DNA from: Lepidostoma basale
Lineage: Eukaryota; Arthropoda; Insecta; Trichoptera; Lepidostomatidae
Direction: 5' to 3'
Assembly (NCBI GenBank): GCA_022606425.2
Contig: JAHDVF020001325.1
Location: forward strand, 992,001-1,056,000
Length of the DNA: 64,000 nt
Numbering within the stretch: the stretch's first letter is position 1; each line of letters begins with the position of its first letter. Made by a program: the position numbers and the translations under genes. This document shows positions 32,071 through 43,878 of this stretch, one piece after another. The notes under the pieces are model-generated. The model was not told the DNA's origin. It made no database searches and saw only the letters and a list, made by a program, of their open reading frames with translations.

Positions 32071-32250
32071 AACCCCAAAAGCGAAAAAAAAACAGTGTTT
32101 TAATTAATAAAAATTCGTTATTATGGATTTCCATAGTGTTAACGCCTGAAACTTATCTAAATTTATTTATACTCGTATTAATGAAAAGCGTCCGTCTTTT
32201 GGAGATTTTGGCATGTTATCTGAAAGTGATATGTATCGCCTTGCTAGGTT

Positions 32251-32327
32251 ATTACCATTTAATCATATTTAGATATATTTACACGTGTATTAATTACCAT
32301 TTAATCATATTTAGATATATTTACATG
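32251..32327 (+). repeat. 35-bp direct duplication
   Basis: attaccatttaatcatattt and agatatatttaca at 32251 recur at 32293. Confidence 0.8.
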
Positions 32328-32559
32328 TTTATATGTTTAAAACAGTACTTTGTGGTTCGTTACCTCGTATACGTGTTGGGTGTGTCCTGTTGGATGAGCA
32401 AATTATAATATTGACCTTTTTTGAAAACATCGTCAACTAGTGGACAAAATTTATATATAAATGATCCATGTGAGAATAATCCTGGCCAATACGCATCTTG
32501 CCATCCCAAAATAATATTTGATTGTGAAAATTTATACCTTTGTGCTGTTTTGGTGGTGT

Positions 32560-35500
32560 AAAATATAATTACATTGTTTATGTGAAGTGTTTTGACAGGT
32601 GCCAAATTGGTTTTCATAATTTTATTTTTCGAACGTTTATGTACATTTGTTCCGATGTCTATTTGAAAAATTCTTTTGATTCATATTGAAGTGCTTGCTG
32701 GAAATTAAACTATTTTAAGTGCCTAACTAACTAAAATTTTATTAATATAACGGTGGTAACGGGAGAAACAAACTTTTAATGAAAGGATATTATCTTAGAA
32801 AATAGCTTATGTGTTATAACTTTTTTTTTTACGTGTTCTATTTTGTTATTATTATTTTATGATTTATTTTATTTTATTTATTTATTTTATATAATTGAAT
32901 TTATTTTAGATATAGTTTGTAAATGATTTAGCATTTAAGTGTGTGCGGGTGATGCCTACTGGTGGCGATGAGGTCCGCAACCCATCACACTGCATCTCCC
33001 GCAGGGGCGAACAGAGAAGGGTGGAGTGCCGCATCGGTACATGGAATATAAGGGGAGGTATGGAAGGAAAGTTGAATGAGATGTGTGCAGAAATGGATAA
33101 TAAGTGTTTAGATGTTTTATGTGTGACTGAATGTATGATGAAAGAGTGTGGTTCCTTGGAGCATGCGGATAAGCTTGTTCTGTGGTCGGGTGTGCCGAAT
33201 GACCACAGAGCATGCCAAGGCGTGGCGGCGGTGCAAGCTCCAAGGATGGTAGAATGTATGAAAGGTTATAAATGTGTTAGCCCAAGACTCATGTGGATTC
33301 GCTTCAAGATCGGGTTAACAAGAGTTTTCCTTTAAATTGGATACGCCCCTGGTAACAACGAAAATGAGGCGAGTAAAGATGAGTTTTGGGACAAAGTGAG
33401 AGAGACATTGGTGTGTAAGAGTGAAAACGAAAGATTGATAATAGCAGGTGATATGAACGGTTGGGTGGGAATCCGTAGGAGTGGGTACGAGGAATGTCTG
33501 GGCACGTTTGGTGATAGACGAATAAATGATAATGGAAGGAGACTGCTTGAATTGTGTATAGAATGGGGTCTCTTTGTATCAAATACCATCTTCGATCATA
33601 AGAGAATCCATCTCTATACTTGGGAAAGAGGATTTGAAAGGTCCATTATAGATTACGTCATTGTAGGCTCTAGATTACGGGCGGATACTGTTGATTCAAG
33701 GGTCTTCAGGGGAGCCGAACTGGAAACGGATCATTTTTTAGTAGTGGCAAAAGTGATCTTATTCCGGGGATGGCGAACCAGAAGAAGCAAAACAGTAGCC
33801 GCACCGACTAGAGTCAAAGTTGAAAAACTGAAAAACAATGACGTAAGAAATAATTTCGTAAGAAAAGTGAAAGATAAATTGAGTGAGCGGGATGTAAGTG
33901 AGTTGAGTATTGACGAGACCTGGAAATACTTGAAGGAGAGTTTGTGTGAATCAGCGAAAGAATCGTGTGGTGTGTGTGTACAAGGAAGAAGGAAAGGGGA
34001 TGCATGGTGGAATGATGATGTAAAGATTGCTGTTAAAGAGAAGAAAGATGCTTGGTTGAATATGTTGTCGATAAATAAGAATGACAGAGTTAAGTATGAA
34101 AGAGCAAAAGATTTGTATAATGTATGCAAGAAGAGAGTGAAGTCGGTAGTGAAAGCGCGGAAAGAAAAGCTGAAGGAGGAAGAAGGGCTCAAAATGACAA
34201 ACAACTTCCAAGCAAATTTAAAAATGTTTTGGAAAGAAGTTAAAAGCCCGAAATCCTCCTGATAGTGGATGTGTGAAAGCAATTTTAGACAACGAGGGAA
34301 GAATGTTAACGGAGAGTAAGATCATACAAGAAAGATGGATAGAATATTTTAAGGAGATGTATGGTGGTGATACAAGCGTGATCGAAAGTATAACAACTAG
34401 TGCGAGTGCGGGACCTATGAATGATAATATTGAGAAAATAAGTACGAATGAGATGAAAAGATCTGTGAATGCAATGAAAAGTGGAAAAGCTGTTGGATTT
34501 GATTGTATTGCCATAGATTTTATTAAAAGCGGTGGCGAAGTGGTTTCTGCATGGCTATGTAAGTTATTTAACCAGTGCTTGGAGGAGGGATATACGCCGC
34601 TAGACTGGAGGAGAGCAGTAATTATGCCCCTGTACAAAGGAAAAGGATCGCGTATGGAATGTGGAAACCACAGAGCTATTAGTCTTTGGAGTGTCGTTGG
34701 TAAAGTCTATGGCAGAATTTTAATAGAAAGAGTAAGAAAATTGACGAGTGACAAAGTTTGGGATGTGCAAGGTGCCTTTATGAATGGCAGAGGATGTATG
34801 GATCAAATTTTTTGACTTCGTACATTGACAGAGAAGTTTCTGGCCAAAAATCGCAAACTTTTCTGTGCATTTGTCGACTTGCAAAAAGCATATGATTACG
34901 TTAATAGAGAAAAGTTGTGGAAAATATTGTCTGAATATGGAATAAGTACAAAACTGATCACGGCAATTAAGTCGCTATACACAGAAAGCACTGCTAGTGT
35001 CAGAGTAAATGGAGATCTTACAGCCTGGTTTGATATCAATAAAGGTGTCAAACAGGGTTGCGTAATGTCCCCGTGGTTATTTAATCTGTATATGGACAAT
35101 TGTATGAGAGAGCTGAAAGGGTTGGATGTAGGTGCCAAAACGAGCGGAGTGTCAGTAAGCTGTCTCTTGTATGCGGATGACGCTGCCCTACTTGCAGACA
35201 ACGAGCATGAACTACAAGTCCTGGTGAATTGTATGTATGAGGTATGCATGCGAAATGATCTGATGATGAATGTTAATAAGTCCAAGGTAATGATTTTTGA
35301 AAAGGAAGAAACCACGACAGTCTGCAACATTAGCGTGAATGGTGAAAACTTGGAGCAAGTAGCTGAGTTTGTGTATTTAGGTAGTATGTTTACAAGAGAG
35401 GGGAGAGTGGAGAGGGATATTGAAAGAAGGGTTGGGGCAGGCAACAAAGTGAATGGTGCACTTAAAGTTGTCATCGCAAACAAAAACCTATCCAAAAAGC

Positions 35501-36024
35501 TAGAATGGCAGTGCACAATGGTGTTCTTCTACCGACCTTTATGTATGGAAGCGAAGCATGGAACTGGCAAAGGAAGGATGAAAGTAGAATAAATGCAGTA
35601 GAAATGAGGTCTCTTAGACGAATGTGTGGATATTCTGTGTATGATAGAGTGTCGAATGAAAATATAAGAAGTGAATGCGGTGCGAATGATGGTGTCATGA
35701 ACAAAATAATGAAAGGATCATTAAGATGGTTTGGACATATGGAAAGAATGAATGAAGAAAGAATGGTAAAAAAATTATATGTTAATGATGTAAATGGAAC
35801 CAGAAATAGAGGAAGACCGAGGAAAACGTGGCACGATCAAATAAATCAAATATTGAATGTCGGCCATGTGAGGAGTCAGAGAAATCGACGCGCGTGCATG
35901 ACACGATGTATGAATGTTGAGGAAGCGAGAGAAATATGTCAGGAAAGAAAGGTGTGGCAGTCCATTCTTTCTGCCTACCCCTTCGGGGAGACGGCGTGAT
36001 GGTTAGTTAGTTAGTTAGTTAGTT
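32560..36024 (+). mobile_element. RTE-A non-LTR retrotransposon, near full length
   Basis: About 3.4 kb. A leader (gttttgacaggtgccaaatt at 32590) shared with two deleted copies, one long ORF with endonuclease then reverse transcriptase, a very short 3'UTR and a (TTAG)n tail at 36001-36024. EN-RT order, absence of a large separate ORF1 in front, and a short tandem-repeat tail fit the RTE clade. The exact 5' end is not certain. Fifteen or more truncated copies occur in the window. Confidence 0.8.
32952..35999 (+). pseudogene. RTE-A ORF: AP endonuclease and reverse transcriptase (disabled)
   Basis: The ORF starts at ATG 32952 (MPTGGDEVRNPSHCISRR). APE-type endonuclease: CRIGTWNIRGGMEGKL, LDVLCVTECMMK, AGDMNGWVG (~33447), FERSIIDYVIVGSR (~33640), ELETDHFLVVAK (~33720). 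Reverse transcriptase: GKAVGFDCIAIDFIK, WRRAVIMPLYKGKG, CAFVDLQKAYDYVN (~34865), GVKQGCVMSPWLFNLYMDN (~35044), SCLLYADDAALLAD (~35160, with the catalytic YADD). C-terminal region: YGSEAWNWQRKDESRINAVE, RWFGHMERMNEERMVKKLY, NRGRPRKTWHDQI, NRRACMTRCMN, VWQSILSAYPFGETA. Breaks: in-frame TAA at 33333-33335, frameshift near 34255, in-frame TGA at 34813-34815, frameshift near 35500. It nicks target DNA and primes reverse transcription when intact; this copy cannot. Confidence 0.85.
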
Positions 36025-36042
36025 ACACGTGTAGATTTATTT

Positions 36043-36515
36043 TCCTTATGTATGGAAGCGAAGCATGGAACTGGCAAAAGAAGGATGAAAGTAGATTAAA
36101 TGTAGTAGAAATGAGATCTCTTAGACGAATGTGTGGATATTCGGTGTATGATAGAGTGTCGAATGAAAATATAAGAAGTGAATGCGGTGCGTATGATGGC
36201 GTCATGAACAAAATAATGAAAGGATCATTAAGATGGTTTGGACATATGGAAAGAATGAATGAAGAAAGAATGGTAAAAAAATTATATGTTAATGATGTAA
36301 ATGAAACCAGAAATAGAGGAACCGAGGAAAACGTGGCACGATCAAATAAATCAAATATTTGATGTCGGCCATGTGAGGAGTTAGAGAAATCGACGCGCGT
36401 GCATGACACGATGTATGAATGTTGAGGAAGCGAGAAAAATATGTCAGGAAAGAAAAGTGTGGCAGTCCATTCTTTCTTCCTACCCTTTCGGGGAAACGGC
36501 GTGATGGTTAGTTAG
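36043..36515 (+). pseudogene. RTE-A 5'-truncated copy immediately behind the main copy
   Basis: Starts at ttatgtatggaagcgaagca, 19 bp after the first tail. Frame LMYGSEAWNWQKKDESRLNV, VEMRSLRRMCGYSVYDRVSN, ERMNEERMVKKLYVNDVNET, then a one-base deletion (gaggaaccgagg) breaks the frame. Ends in gttagttagttag followed by T-run. Confidence 0.85.
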
Positions 36516-37375
36516 TTAGTTTTTTTTACACGTTCAAAAATTCTGCTGTTAAGAATTTAATAAAAAGATATGAACGGAATAACATGATGATAAACAATTA
36601 ATGTTTTTATTATGAAAATAATTAAATAGGTCAACTATTGATACCCCCTATTATCGCAATAACAAAAGCAAATGACACTAGAGACATATAATATTTCACC
36701 TGCTCGTTATGATTGTCTTTACAAAAGATAATTTTATATTGTTTCAAGGTTGATAGGGAAACGTGAAATTTAATTAGAAGGTTAAAAATAGACAAATACA
36801 AAACAAAACTGCATGGAATGACATTATTTGTTTATTCGATTACCGTTATCGTTTATTCGGTAACCGTAACGTTTTATTCAATTACTTTCATATTTTCTTT
36901 TTATATCTGTTATGTTTAATTCGATTACTGTTATTTTGTTGGATTACTTATTCATATTTCGAGATCTGGGAGAAGTTTATTTTTGCAAAAAGGTAAATAA
37001 GACGGATCAAAATACATGTTGTTGATTCTTTCCATTTTGCAGGTCCTTTGTAGCATATTTTAAACAATTATAAATTTTGATTTTAATATTGAGTATAAAA
37101 GTAGAATCAACTAGTTTTTATTAACCGTATTAAAAAAAAAATCGCCCCCTTTACCACATTAATAATATCCAGCGCCCTCTTCCCCTAACAATCAAAGAAA
37201 TTTAAAGTTTACACTTATCTCTATGTAGGTTAGTTTTTTATACACTGGATTTTCTAATACAAATACATAAAAAAGCCTCGTACGATACAAAACTTTCCGT
37301 GATATTTTGAGCCTTTTTAAATGGGCTTTTATTTTGTAAAAGTTGCAGTGCGCATAGCTCGTGAATAGCCTAATT
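36516..37375. other. AT-rich gap
   Basis: A degenerate repeat of about 27 bp (tttattcgattaccgttat) occupies 36831-36955. No gene. Confidence 0.4.
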
Positions 37376-37515
37376 TATTTATTTGTTAAGGGTAACATAC
37401 AGCGATATCAATAACATATATAATAAAACATTTAGAATAATTAAAGTAAGGCCAATTACATGCTACCACAAATATAAAATATTAGTTAACAGTTAACAAA
37501 TGATAGTGTGAAACG
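37376..37515 (-). repeat. Probable LINE 3'UTR family, antisense
   Basis: Antisense counterpart of 41805-42020: aagggtaacatacagcga, aaggccaattacatg, gtgaaacgagattgaa; A-rich terminus on the minus strand. Confidence 0.55.
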
Positions 37516-37659
37516 AGATTGAAGTTAAACTAAGACAAAATGAGGTTAGACATAATATTTAAGAGTTCAAATACTATTTGTACTGGAAATAAAAAATAAA
37601 ATTGTTATTTTACTATATTGACACAATGGTGAAACTCGAATTTATGCAGCGCCCTCTAA

Positions 37660-37905
37660 ATGCTAAAAATTAAAAAAAACTCCCCTCAAACCATCTTAAG
37701 GTCCCTTTCCTATATTTATGAAGGTCGCTTTACATTCTTTACATTACTTTCTTACTTCTTAATTAGGTTTTCTTTGATACATTGTTTTCCACACATTCTT
37801 CTTAGTGACCTCACTTCCACGACATTTTTCCTACTTTCATCCATATTCTACCAATTCGAAGGTTCACGTCCATACCTAAAGGTCGACACTAGAACCAAAT
37901 TGTGA
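37660..37905 (-). pseudogene. Divergent RTE-A relative
   Basis: The minus strand parallels RTE-A DNA (cacacattcttcttagtgac, cctactttcatccat, taaaggtcgacactag): V.TFRYGREPSNW, MDESRKNVVEVRSL, RRMCGKQ. A third, older subfamily. Confidence 0.55.
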
Positions 37906-38335
37906 CTCTAAATATAAAAGTAGCATTTTCTTGGTAAAATAATACGTTTACCGTATGTAGCCATGGAAAATGTGGTACCGTAGTGAAATTTATGGTGGGA
38001 TTTATTTACATTTTAAGTTTACCCCGCTCGCTAATGGATAAAAATGACTACTTATTCTTCCATGCCATCACGCGATCGCTTCTTCCTTATCTCATGTGGC
38101 AATGGTTCAAAAGTCATTTATAAAATTACGTTGTTACCTAACCTAACATTGTATAGTATATTGAAGGCCATGTTTAGTCACACTAGACCTAACCTAACGC
38201 AATTTTATCAATCTGAACAACAGTATAATAAACTTATTGAACGCCAAGGCATTAACACTGTGGAATCCCATAGTAATATACTTACGAACTTGAAAATAAC
38301 TTTGTTTAATCCACAAAATATTTTAAAAATATTAA

Positions 38336-38376
38336 AAACACGACGTGTTTCGGAGGATACCTCCATCTTCAGGTAT
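38336..38376 (-). ncRNA. Hammerhead-like motif, family B
   Basis: CTGAAGA (RC at 38366-38372), extra T, stem II GGAGG...CCTCC, GAAA, CACGT, C. Confidence 0.5.
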
Positions 38377-38691
38377 AAAAATATAATAAAAACTAAACAA
38401 AGAAAGACTAATATAAAATTCGATACAATAATTCAATGTTAAAAATTAACCAGGGCCATTTGTTATTAGTATATATAATACATGATGATAATGTAAAAAA
38501 ATATTTAAAAATGTAATTTACAAAAAATATACACTTGAAAAGACTTAATTTATATAGAAATTAATAAATGATTCATTTGCATTTGATTGGGAATGGGAGC
38601 TTGGGAGATTAAAATTTCAATTTGAATTTTTGTATCGAATTTCATATGCGTTTTTTTTATTAGTCTTTCTTTGTTTAGTTTTTATTATATT

Positions 38692-38730
38692 ACACCTGAA
38701 GATGGAGATATCCTCCGAAACATGTCGTGT
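38692..38730 (+). ncRNA. Hammerhead-like motif, family B
   Basis: CTGAAGA (38696-38702), extra T, stem II GGAG-ATAT-CCTCC, GAAA (38717-38720), palindromic ACATGT, C. Flanks ACAC and GTGT make a 4-bp stem I. Core bases all fit, apart from the extra T. Confidence 0.65.
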
Positions 38731-38785
38731 TTTTTAATATTTTGTGGATTAAACAAAGTTATTTTAAATTTCCTAACAGTATATC

Positions 38786-39464
38786 GTTTGTAAATTAGTA
38801 TTAAAAACATCGAATCCGCCATGTTATATCTAGTTTACGCCATGGATTATTTAATGTATTAAAGAAATTGTTATGAATTAAACATCTAAATGTACACTAG
38901 TATTAGTTATTTAATTAAAATTCCACTTTTAAAGCTTTGTTCGTTAAAGATTTTAAATAGAATTACAACACTTTCACATTTTTTTGCACTAGAAGGAAAC
39001 GTGAATTGAGTTGAGTAATTACGTAATTAAATTAGCGTGAATTGAACCGTTTATACTTTGAGAGACTTATTAATTCCTTCCTTTGTAAAACATGACGTTG
39101 TTCATGCATTATGCATTCCCCCTCGGCCGTAGAATTTTTCAGTGGAGCTTTGAGCATAAGCTGCAATTCAGGAAATAAAATCGTTTCTTTGAGCAAGAAT
39201 TTTGTATGGATATATGCGGCCCATTGTACTGGCGCATTAATGTTAATTTATACCAAAGGTAGCCCATCAAATAACCACATACTCGTATTCACCACGTGTT
39301 TACTTAAATATTTTTGTACTATAGTATGAAACTAGAGTTAAGAAAGCAAATTTGAAAATATTCGAATACTTCATTTGATTTTCACGTCTCGAAACAAAAG
39401 CAGGTAGAGTTATAAGAATGAAAACGTAATTTTTTAATATACAATAATAAAATATGGTATAATT
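38786..39464. other. AT-rich gap
   Basis: Short frame 39111-39329 (72 codons) is unassigned. Confidence 0.3.
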
Positions 39465-39465
39465 T

Positions 39466-39845
39466 ATACCAATGAAAACGTTTGTTTTCTAGAAGTTTTA
39501 TTATATTTTATGTGAATGGCATGTTTCGCATATCTAAGGCAATATCACATGTAACGTTGTAAATGTTTGATATAATTTCATGAATAAGCATAAAAAATTA
39601 ATTCGAATGAAATCGTCTGTTTTCTAGAAGTTTTATTATACTTTTTGGGAATGACATGTTTCGTTTTTCTAAGATATTTCCTGAGACATTATCAAAAATC
39701 GAAAGTAGACGCGTAGAGTGTAGAAAGGCGAAACAAGTTATTCCTATAAATTATAATAAAACTCTCAGAAGAGAGACGTTTACATTTATGTTAATTATTG
39801 AATATGAAGTTTTACATCATTGTTCAAGAAACAATAAATAATTTG
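39466..39845. repeat. Family D composite, left arm of a large inverted repeat
   Basis: Units minus-minus-plus, with cgaaacaagttattccta at 39730 and gttttacatcattgttcaag at 39808. Mirrors 40728-41140. Confidence 0.75.
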
Positions 39846-40004
39846 CGAAATAATTAGAATAAACAATCGCGTTTTTATTGTAAACTATTTAATTTTGATT
39901 TTAAATTTAAACTGATTACAGATGACATTTATATACAACAATGTTTCGAAAAATTTGTATTTTTATTTTTAAGACTACTGAATGTAAATATAATATTTTA
40001 TTTA

Positions 40005-40120
40005 TCTTGGTCCACCGGTTGGCCTTCCTATTGATTTTTCCATCGAAACCGGTCGCTGTAGAAATAAAGGCAAAAAGTGTAAGTAGTTATAAAAGCATCG
40101 TTTTATTTCATTATTATGTA
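40005..40120 (+). repeat. HHR-L repeat unit
   Basis: GAAACCGGTCGCTGTAG at 40045, then aaataaaggcaaaaag, aagtagttataaaagc, atcgttttattt; same order in reverse at 61063-61150. The 5' core (TATTGAT) is decayed. Confidence 0.6.
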
Positions 40121-40727
40121 TGAAGTTTAAATTACATTAAATACATTAATTTACTCCCTACCATTCGACTAAGTACAAGTAAGCTATTCATAATTAACTA
40201 TCAGGGAAGCTACAGAGTACATAATATCGACTGAGATGTGTATCGTCCCGTGTGACATAACCTCTTTCCTGCACATGATACCTCTGAGGACGGAGACTTG
40301 GAAACTATCCAACTATTGAAGGAGGATTTACTTCCGTTAGAAAATATGTCATTTTAAGACTATCAGGGAAAACTATGCACCTCTGAACCTTACAAAATAG
40401 CATTAGAGCAAATACTGGCTATTCCTATTTGTATTATATATAATTTTAAACAATAGTTTAACATTTAAATATTTATTGCAAAAAATATATTATATTTTAC
40501 GTGCAAAACATACATCTCCAAAAAACTTTAATATTTTAATCAGATTATAAATAAACTTTGAAATTAGAATTTGACAGATAATAAATAAATAGCAAAACAA
40601 AATTCTATAATAATATAAATAACTACATATTTTTGTTCATCATTATTGTTCAAATTTATGTATCGGATGATTAATCGTGAAAATGTGTCCTTTACCTTAG
40701 ACTCATAAATATTATGCTTTTTATATA

Positions 40728-41140
40728 TTCAAAAATGACGATAAACTCCATATTAAATAATTAATATCAATATAAACACCTGTCTTCTAGGAGTTTTATT
40801 ATAATTTATAGAAATGACATATTTTGCCTTTCTACACTATACACGTCTACTTTCGATATTTGATAATGCTTTAGGAAATATCTTAGAAAAACGAAACATG
40901 CAATTCCTATAAATTATAATAAAACTTCTAAAAAACAGGCGATTTCATTAGTATAAATTTGTTATGCTAATTCATGATATTATAACAAACATTTACAACG
41001 TTACATTTGATATTGCCTAAGACATGCGAAACATGCCATTCGCATAAAATATAATAAAACATCTAGAAAACAAACGTTTTTATTTGTATTAATTATTTAA
41101 TACGAAATTTTACGTCATGGTTAAGAAACAATAAATAACA
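40728..41140. repeat. Family D composite, right arm of the large inverted repeat
   Basis: Reverse complement of 39466-39845 over most of its length: atttcctagaagt-like blocks, cgtctactttcgata, acaacgttacatttgatatt, aagaaacaataaata. Confidence 0.75.
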
Positions 41141-41640
41141 AAATACAATATTCTCCGCGAATCTTATTCCGATCGTGATAATTAAGTCATAGGTTTTTTT
41201 TATCAGATTTAAACTATTTATGATATTATTACTTTTCAGTCATTAACAGCCTACGATCCACACGAAAACGTATTTCTCCCGTGTATTTAGAAATACCAGT
41301 ATAATACCTAGAATTCTCTAGTTTTGAATCAGACCTCGCTAGTAATATACGAAAGTTAGAACGTGTGTGAGATTGCCATCGACCGCAGGTAATACCTATA
41401 CGCTCAACAGCACGAGAAATGTGTGCTTACTCTACATTATATACTGTTGTTCATTTAACATGATATCGTTTTTTTATAAAGAAATCATGCACGGGTCAAA
41501 TAAGCATAATTCATATAAATTAACTTAATCGGTAATTAAGTTTTTTTTAAATAATGTTCAAATATAGATTATCGCAAATTACTTTACACGGGCGGTGAAT
41601 GAAATTTGTGTACGAAATATAATAAAAATGTTAATTTTTT
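41141..41640. other. AT-rich gap
   Basis: No gene or shared repeat recognised. Confidence 0.3.
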
Positions 41641-41644
41641 TATT

Positions 41645-41765
41645 TTTTCTCGAAAAATGATGTAAAACTCCATATTAAATAATTAACACTAATGAAAACG
41701 TCAGTTTTCTAAAAGTTTTATTATACTTTATGGGAATGACATGTTTCGCCCTTCTAATGCACATT
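41645..41765 (-). repeat. Family D unit
   Basis: aatgatgtaaaactccatat, aacgtcagttttct, gggaatgacatgtttcgccc in the standard order. Confidence 0.75.
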
Positions 41766-41804
41766 TAATAATGCCTTAGTAGGGAAAAACATGTATTTAC
41801 GGAG

Positions 41805-42020
41805 TTTTTCATCATTTTTATACTATTATCTTAGTTAGTTTTATCTTGATTTTAGTTCAGTTAAATCTCGTTTCATAAGTCTATAATGTTAGCTCTGTTC
41901 ATTCATTTATATTTATGGTAACATGTAATTGGCCTTATTTGATTACTTCTTTGTGTTTTTTATATAATATATATATACTTATTCGCTGTTTGTTACCCTA
42001 AAATAAATAATTAATAAGTT
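41805..42020 (+). repeat. Probable LINE 3'UTR family, sense
   Basis: ttaaatctcgtttcataag, catgtaattggccttatttg, cgctgtttgttaccct, then aaataaataattaata as an A-rich end. Confidence 0.55.
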
Positions 42021-42369
42021 TTAATTACAAAATGTTACTTTTGCCAGTTACGTACATTACGTAAGCAAATTTATATTCCAGCACGTAAGATATAGCAAAC
42101 ACTATTGTAATGAAAATATGAAGATTAATGTGAAGATTATTTCTTCTAACTATATTCGCCATACCTTTGTTTTGCGGATTCATTGAACAATGTTTCTTGT
42201 TTTAACTTTAACTAAGCCAACATTATTTTTTTTTAAAACTGTCCGGTTACCCCTTACTGGTAGCTAGACAAGATGTTATGATCGCTTGGGAGTACCTTCT
42301 ATTACTTAATGTTGCTCCAAAGCAGCAAAAACGTATTTTCTGTCTTGCAAAAGTTGTATTTCTGTTCAA

Positions 42370-43145
42370 TATATTGATGATAGAAGGTGATGTGTAAACT
42401 TTGTAAGATGTTTAAGTTTCTAAGTCTGTGTTTTCTATGTGTGTGTTTTGATATTTTTTAATGTTTTTGTATATTTTGTAAGATGTTTTAGTTTCTAAGT
42501 TTGTATATTTTGTAAGATGTTTTAGTTTCTAAGTTTGCGTTTTGATATTTCATGAATAATTTTGTAATTTTGTAATCTTTGTAATATATTTTAGGTTAGT
42601 TTCCTAAATGTTTTTACAATTTTGTAAACTTTGTAAAATATCTTAGTTCTATATATTTGTTCTGATATCTCTGAATCATAATATTTGTTATAACAAAAGC
42701 ATAAACGTTTCAAAATAAATCTTTATAATATCTGTCAGATCATGTATACAATTATATAATATTTTTTAAATGTATCTTTATAATATGTATTAATGAAGAA
42801 GGACTGGTTGTTCGAAACATGTATACGTATTTTTTTTTTAATATAAGTGTTGTATGTATACACGAAGTATATAAAAAATAAAAAGAGAAATTTGTAATAT
42901 GTATTTGTTTCTATGTCTGTGTTTTGTATTTCCTGAATATTTTTGTAATTGTACAAGATATTTTAGTTTCAGAGTCTGTAATTTGATATATCCTGAATGC
43001 TTTTGTAATTTTGTACACTTTGTAATATGTTTTAGTTTCAATGTCTTTGATATTTCTTAAATGCTTTTGTAATTTTGTAAGGTGTTCAAGTTTCTAAGTC
43101 TATGTTATGACATTTCCTGAATTTACAATTGTTATACCATATATT
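42370..43145 (+). repeat. Degenerate minisatellite, ~70-bp unit, split by an HHR-I insertion
   Basis: Repeats of ttttgtaattttgtaa, tttgtaatatgttttagttt, ctaagtctgtgttttgat, atttcctgaatg at 42380-42680 and again at 42890-43140. The 43140-43255 flank ends in aaataaataaattaataaa like a LINE 3' end, so this may be a repeat inside a LINE 3'UTR. Confidence 0.6.
42788..42825 (+). ncRNA. Hammerhead-like motif, family I
   Basis: ATGAAGA, extra A, GGAC...GTTC, GAAA, palindromic ACATGT, A. First core base is A instead of C. A relative with no GAAA lies at 62345-62380. Confidence 0.45.
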
Positions 43146-43560
43146 TGGATGAAATTATTAAGTATGTAAATAGTCCTTTTGTCCTAGAATGAGAAGTGTA
43201 CTCAAGGGAATACAGTATAAAAACTGTATGTCTATAAAATAAATAAATTAATAAAAATTAAGAAGGATCATTTCTTTCAGTTCATAAAAAAAGGAACAAA
43301 TTTTATTCACATCACGCTACTGAAATATTTATCTACAAATTTAGTATATTTTTAGTGATATGAAACAAATTGCTCTTGCATAATTATAATCGTTAAAGCT
43401 TATTATTTACCAATCATTAATAAAACTTTTTTCTTGATTTGGAGTGTAATGATATTTTAATCATCGAAATTTACCAAAATATTTTGCTCAATTTATTTTC
43501 AATCGTCAGGATCTTTTTGTAACTTTCTTATTGGAGGTTGGACGTCAAAATGACTATTTC
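43146..43560. other. AT-rich gap
   Basis: No gene recognised. Confidence 0.3.
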
Positions 43561-43564
43561 TACC

Positions 43565-43878
43565 CAATACGAACGAAAAGGTTAGTTTTCTAGAAGTTTT
43601 ATTATATTTTATGGGAAAGGCATGTTTCGCCCTTCTAAGGCATTATCAAATGTGGCGAAATTTCAGCCCGTTGCTGTTTATAAACACTAGTAAATGGAGC
43701 AGAATAAGTTAATTAACGAAAATTGATGTGGCTTTATACAATTTTGACAAATCAATATTTCTGGGCCTGCCCAAATATTTAGTTGTTAAAATTGTATAAA
43801 GGCAAATCAATTTTCGTTAATTACCACATTCTGCTCCATTTACTAGTGTATATAAACAGCAATGCGAAACATGTCAAT
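43565..43878. repeat. Family D with ~75-bp-armed hairpin
   Basis: Minus family D to 43650, then arms 43668-43745 and 43790-43868 (ctgtttataaacactagtaa / ttactagtgtatataaacag), ending with a plus GAAACATGTC. The left-arm sequence is also at 9640-9720. Confidence 0.75.

Larger units (their letters stand above)
31440..32115. repeat. Tandemly duplicated HHR-E plus HHR-H composite
   Basis: Unit 1 (~31490-31800) and unit 2 (~31811-32110) are direct repeats of about 300 bp: acccggtgat, caacataggttg, agtttcatggaaat, acttttgatt, tttacatcg, tgatgaaggtttat, gaaataaccccaaaag and cagtgttttaattaataaaa occur in both. A decayed minus HHR-E half lies at 31450-31475. Confidence 0.75.
38283..38785. repeat. HHR-B inverted pair
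   Basis: Minus unit 38283-38430 and plus unit 38630-38785 share aataactttgtttaatccac, tagtctttctttgtttag and the core. Confidence 0.8.

Noticed and set aside
33731..34282. 183-codon minus-strand frame and other antisense frames opposite RTE-A
   Set aside because: Shadow of the RTE-A ORF. The sense strand carries the EN and RT motifs.
42370..43145. CRISPR-like array
   Set aside because: Units are degenerate and contiguous with no unique spacers, and the genome is clearly eukaryotic.
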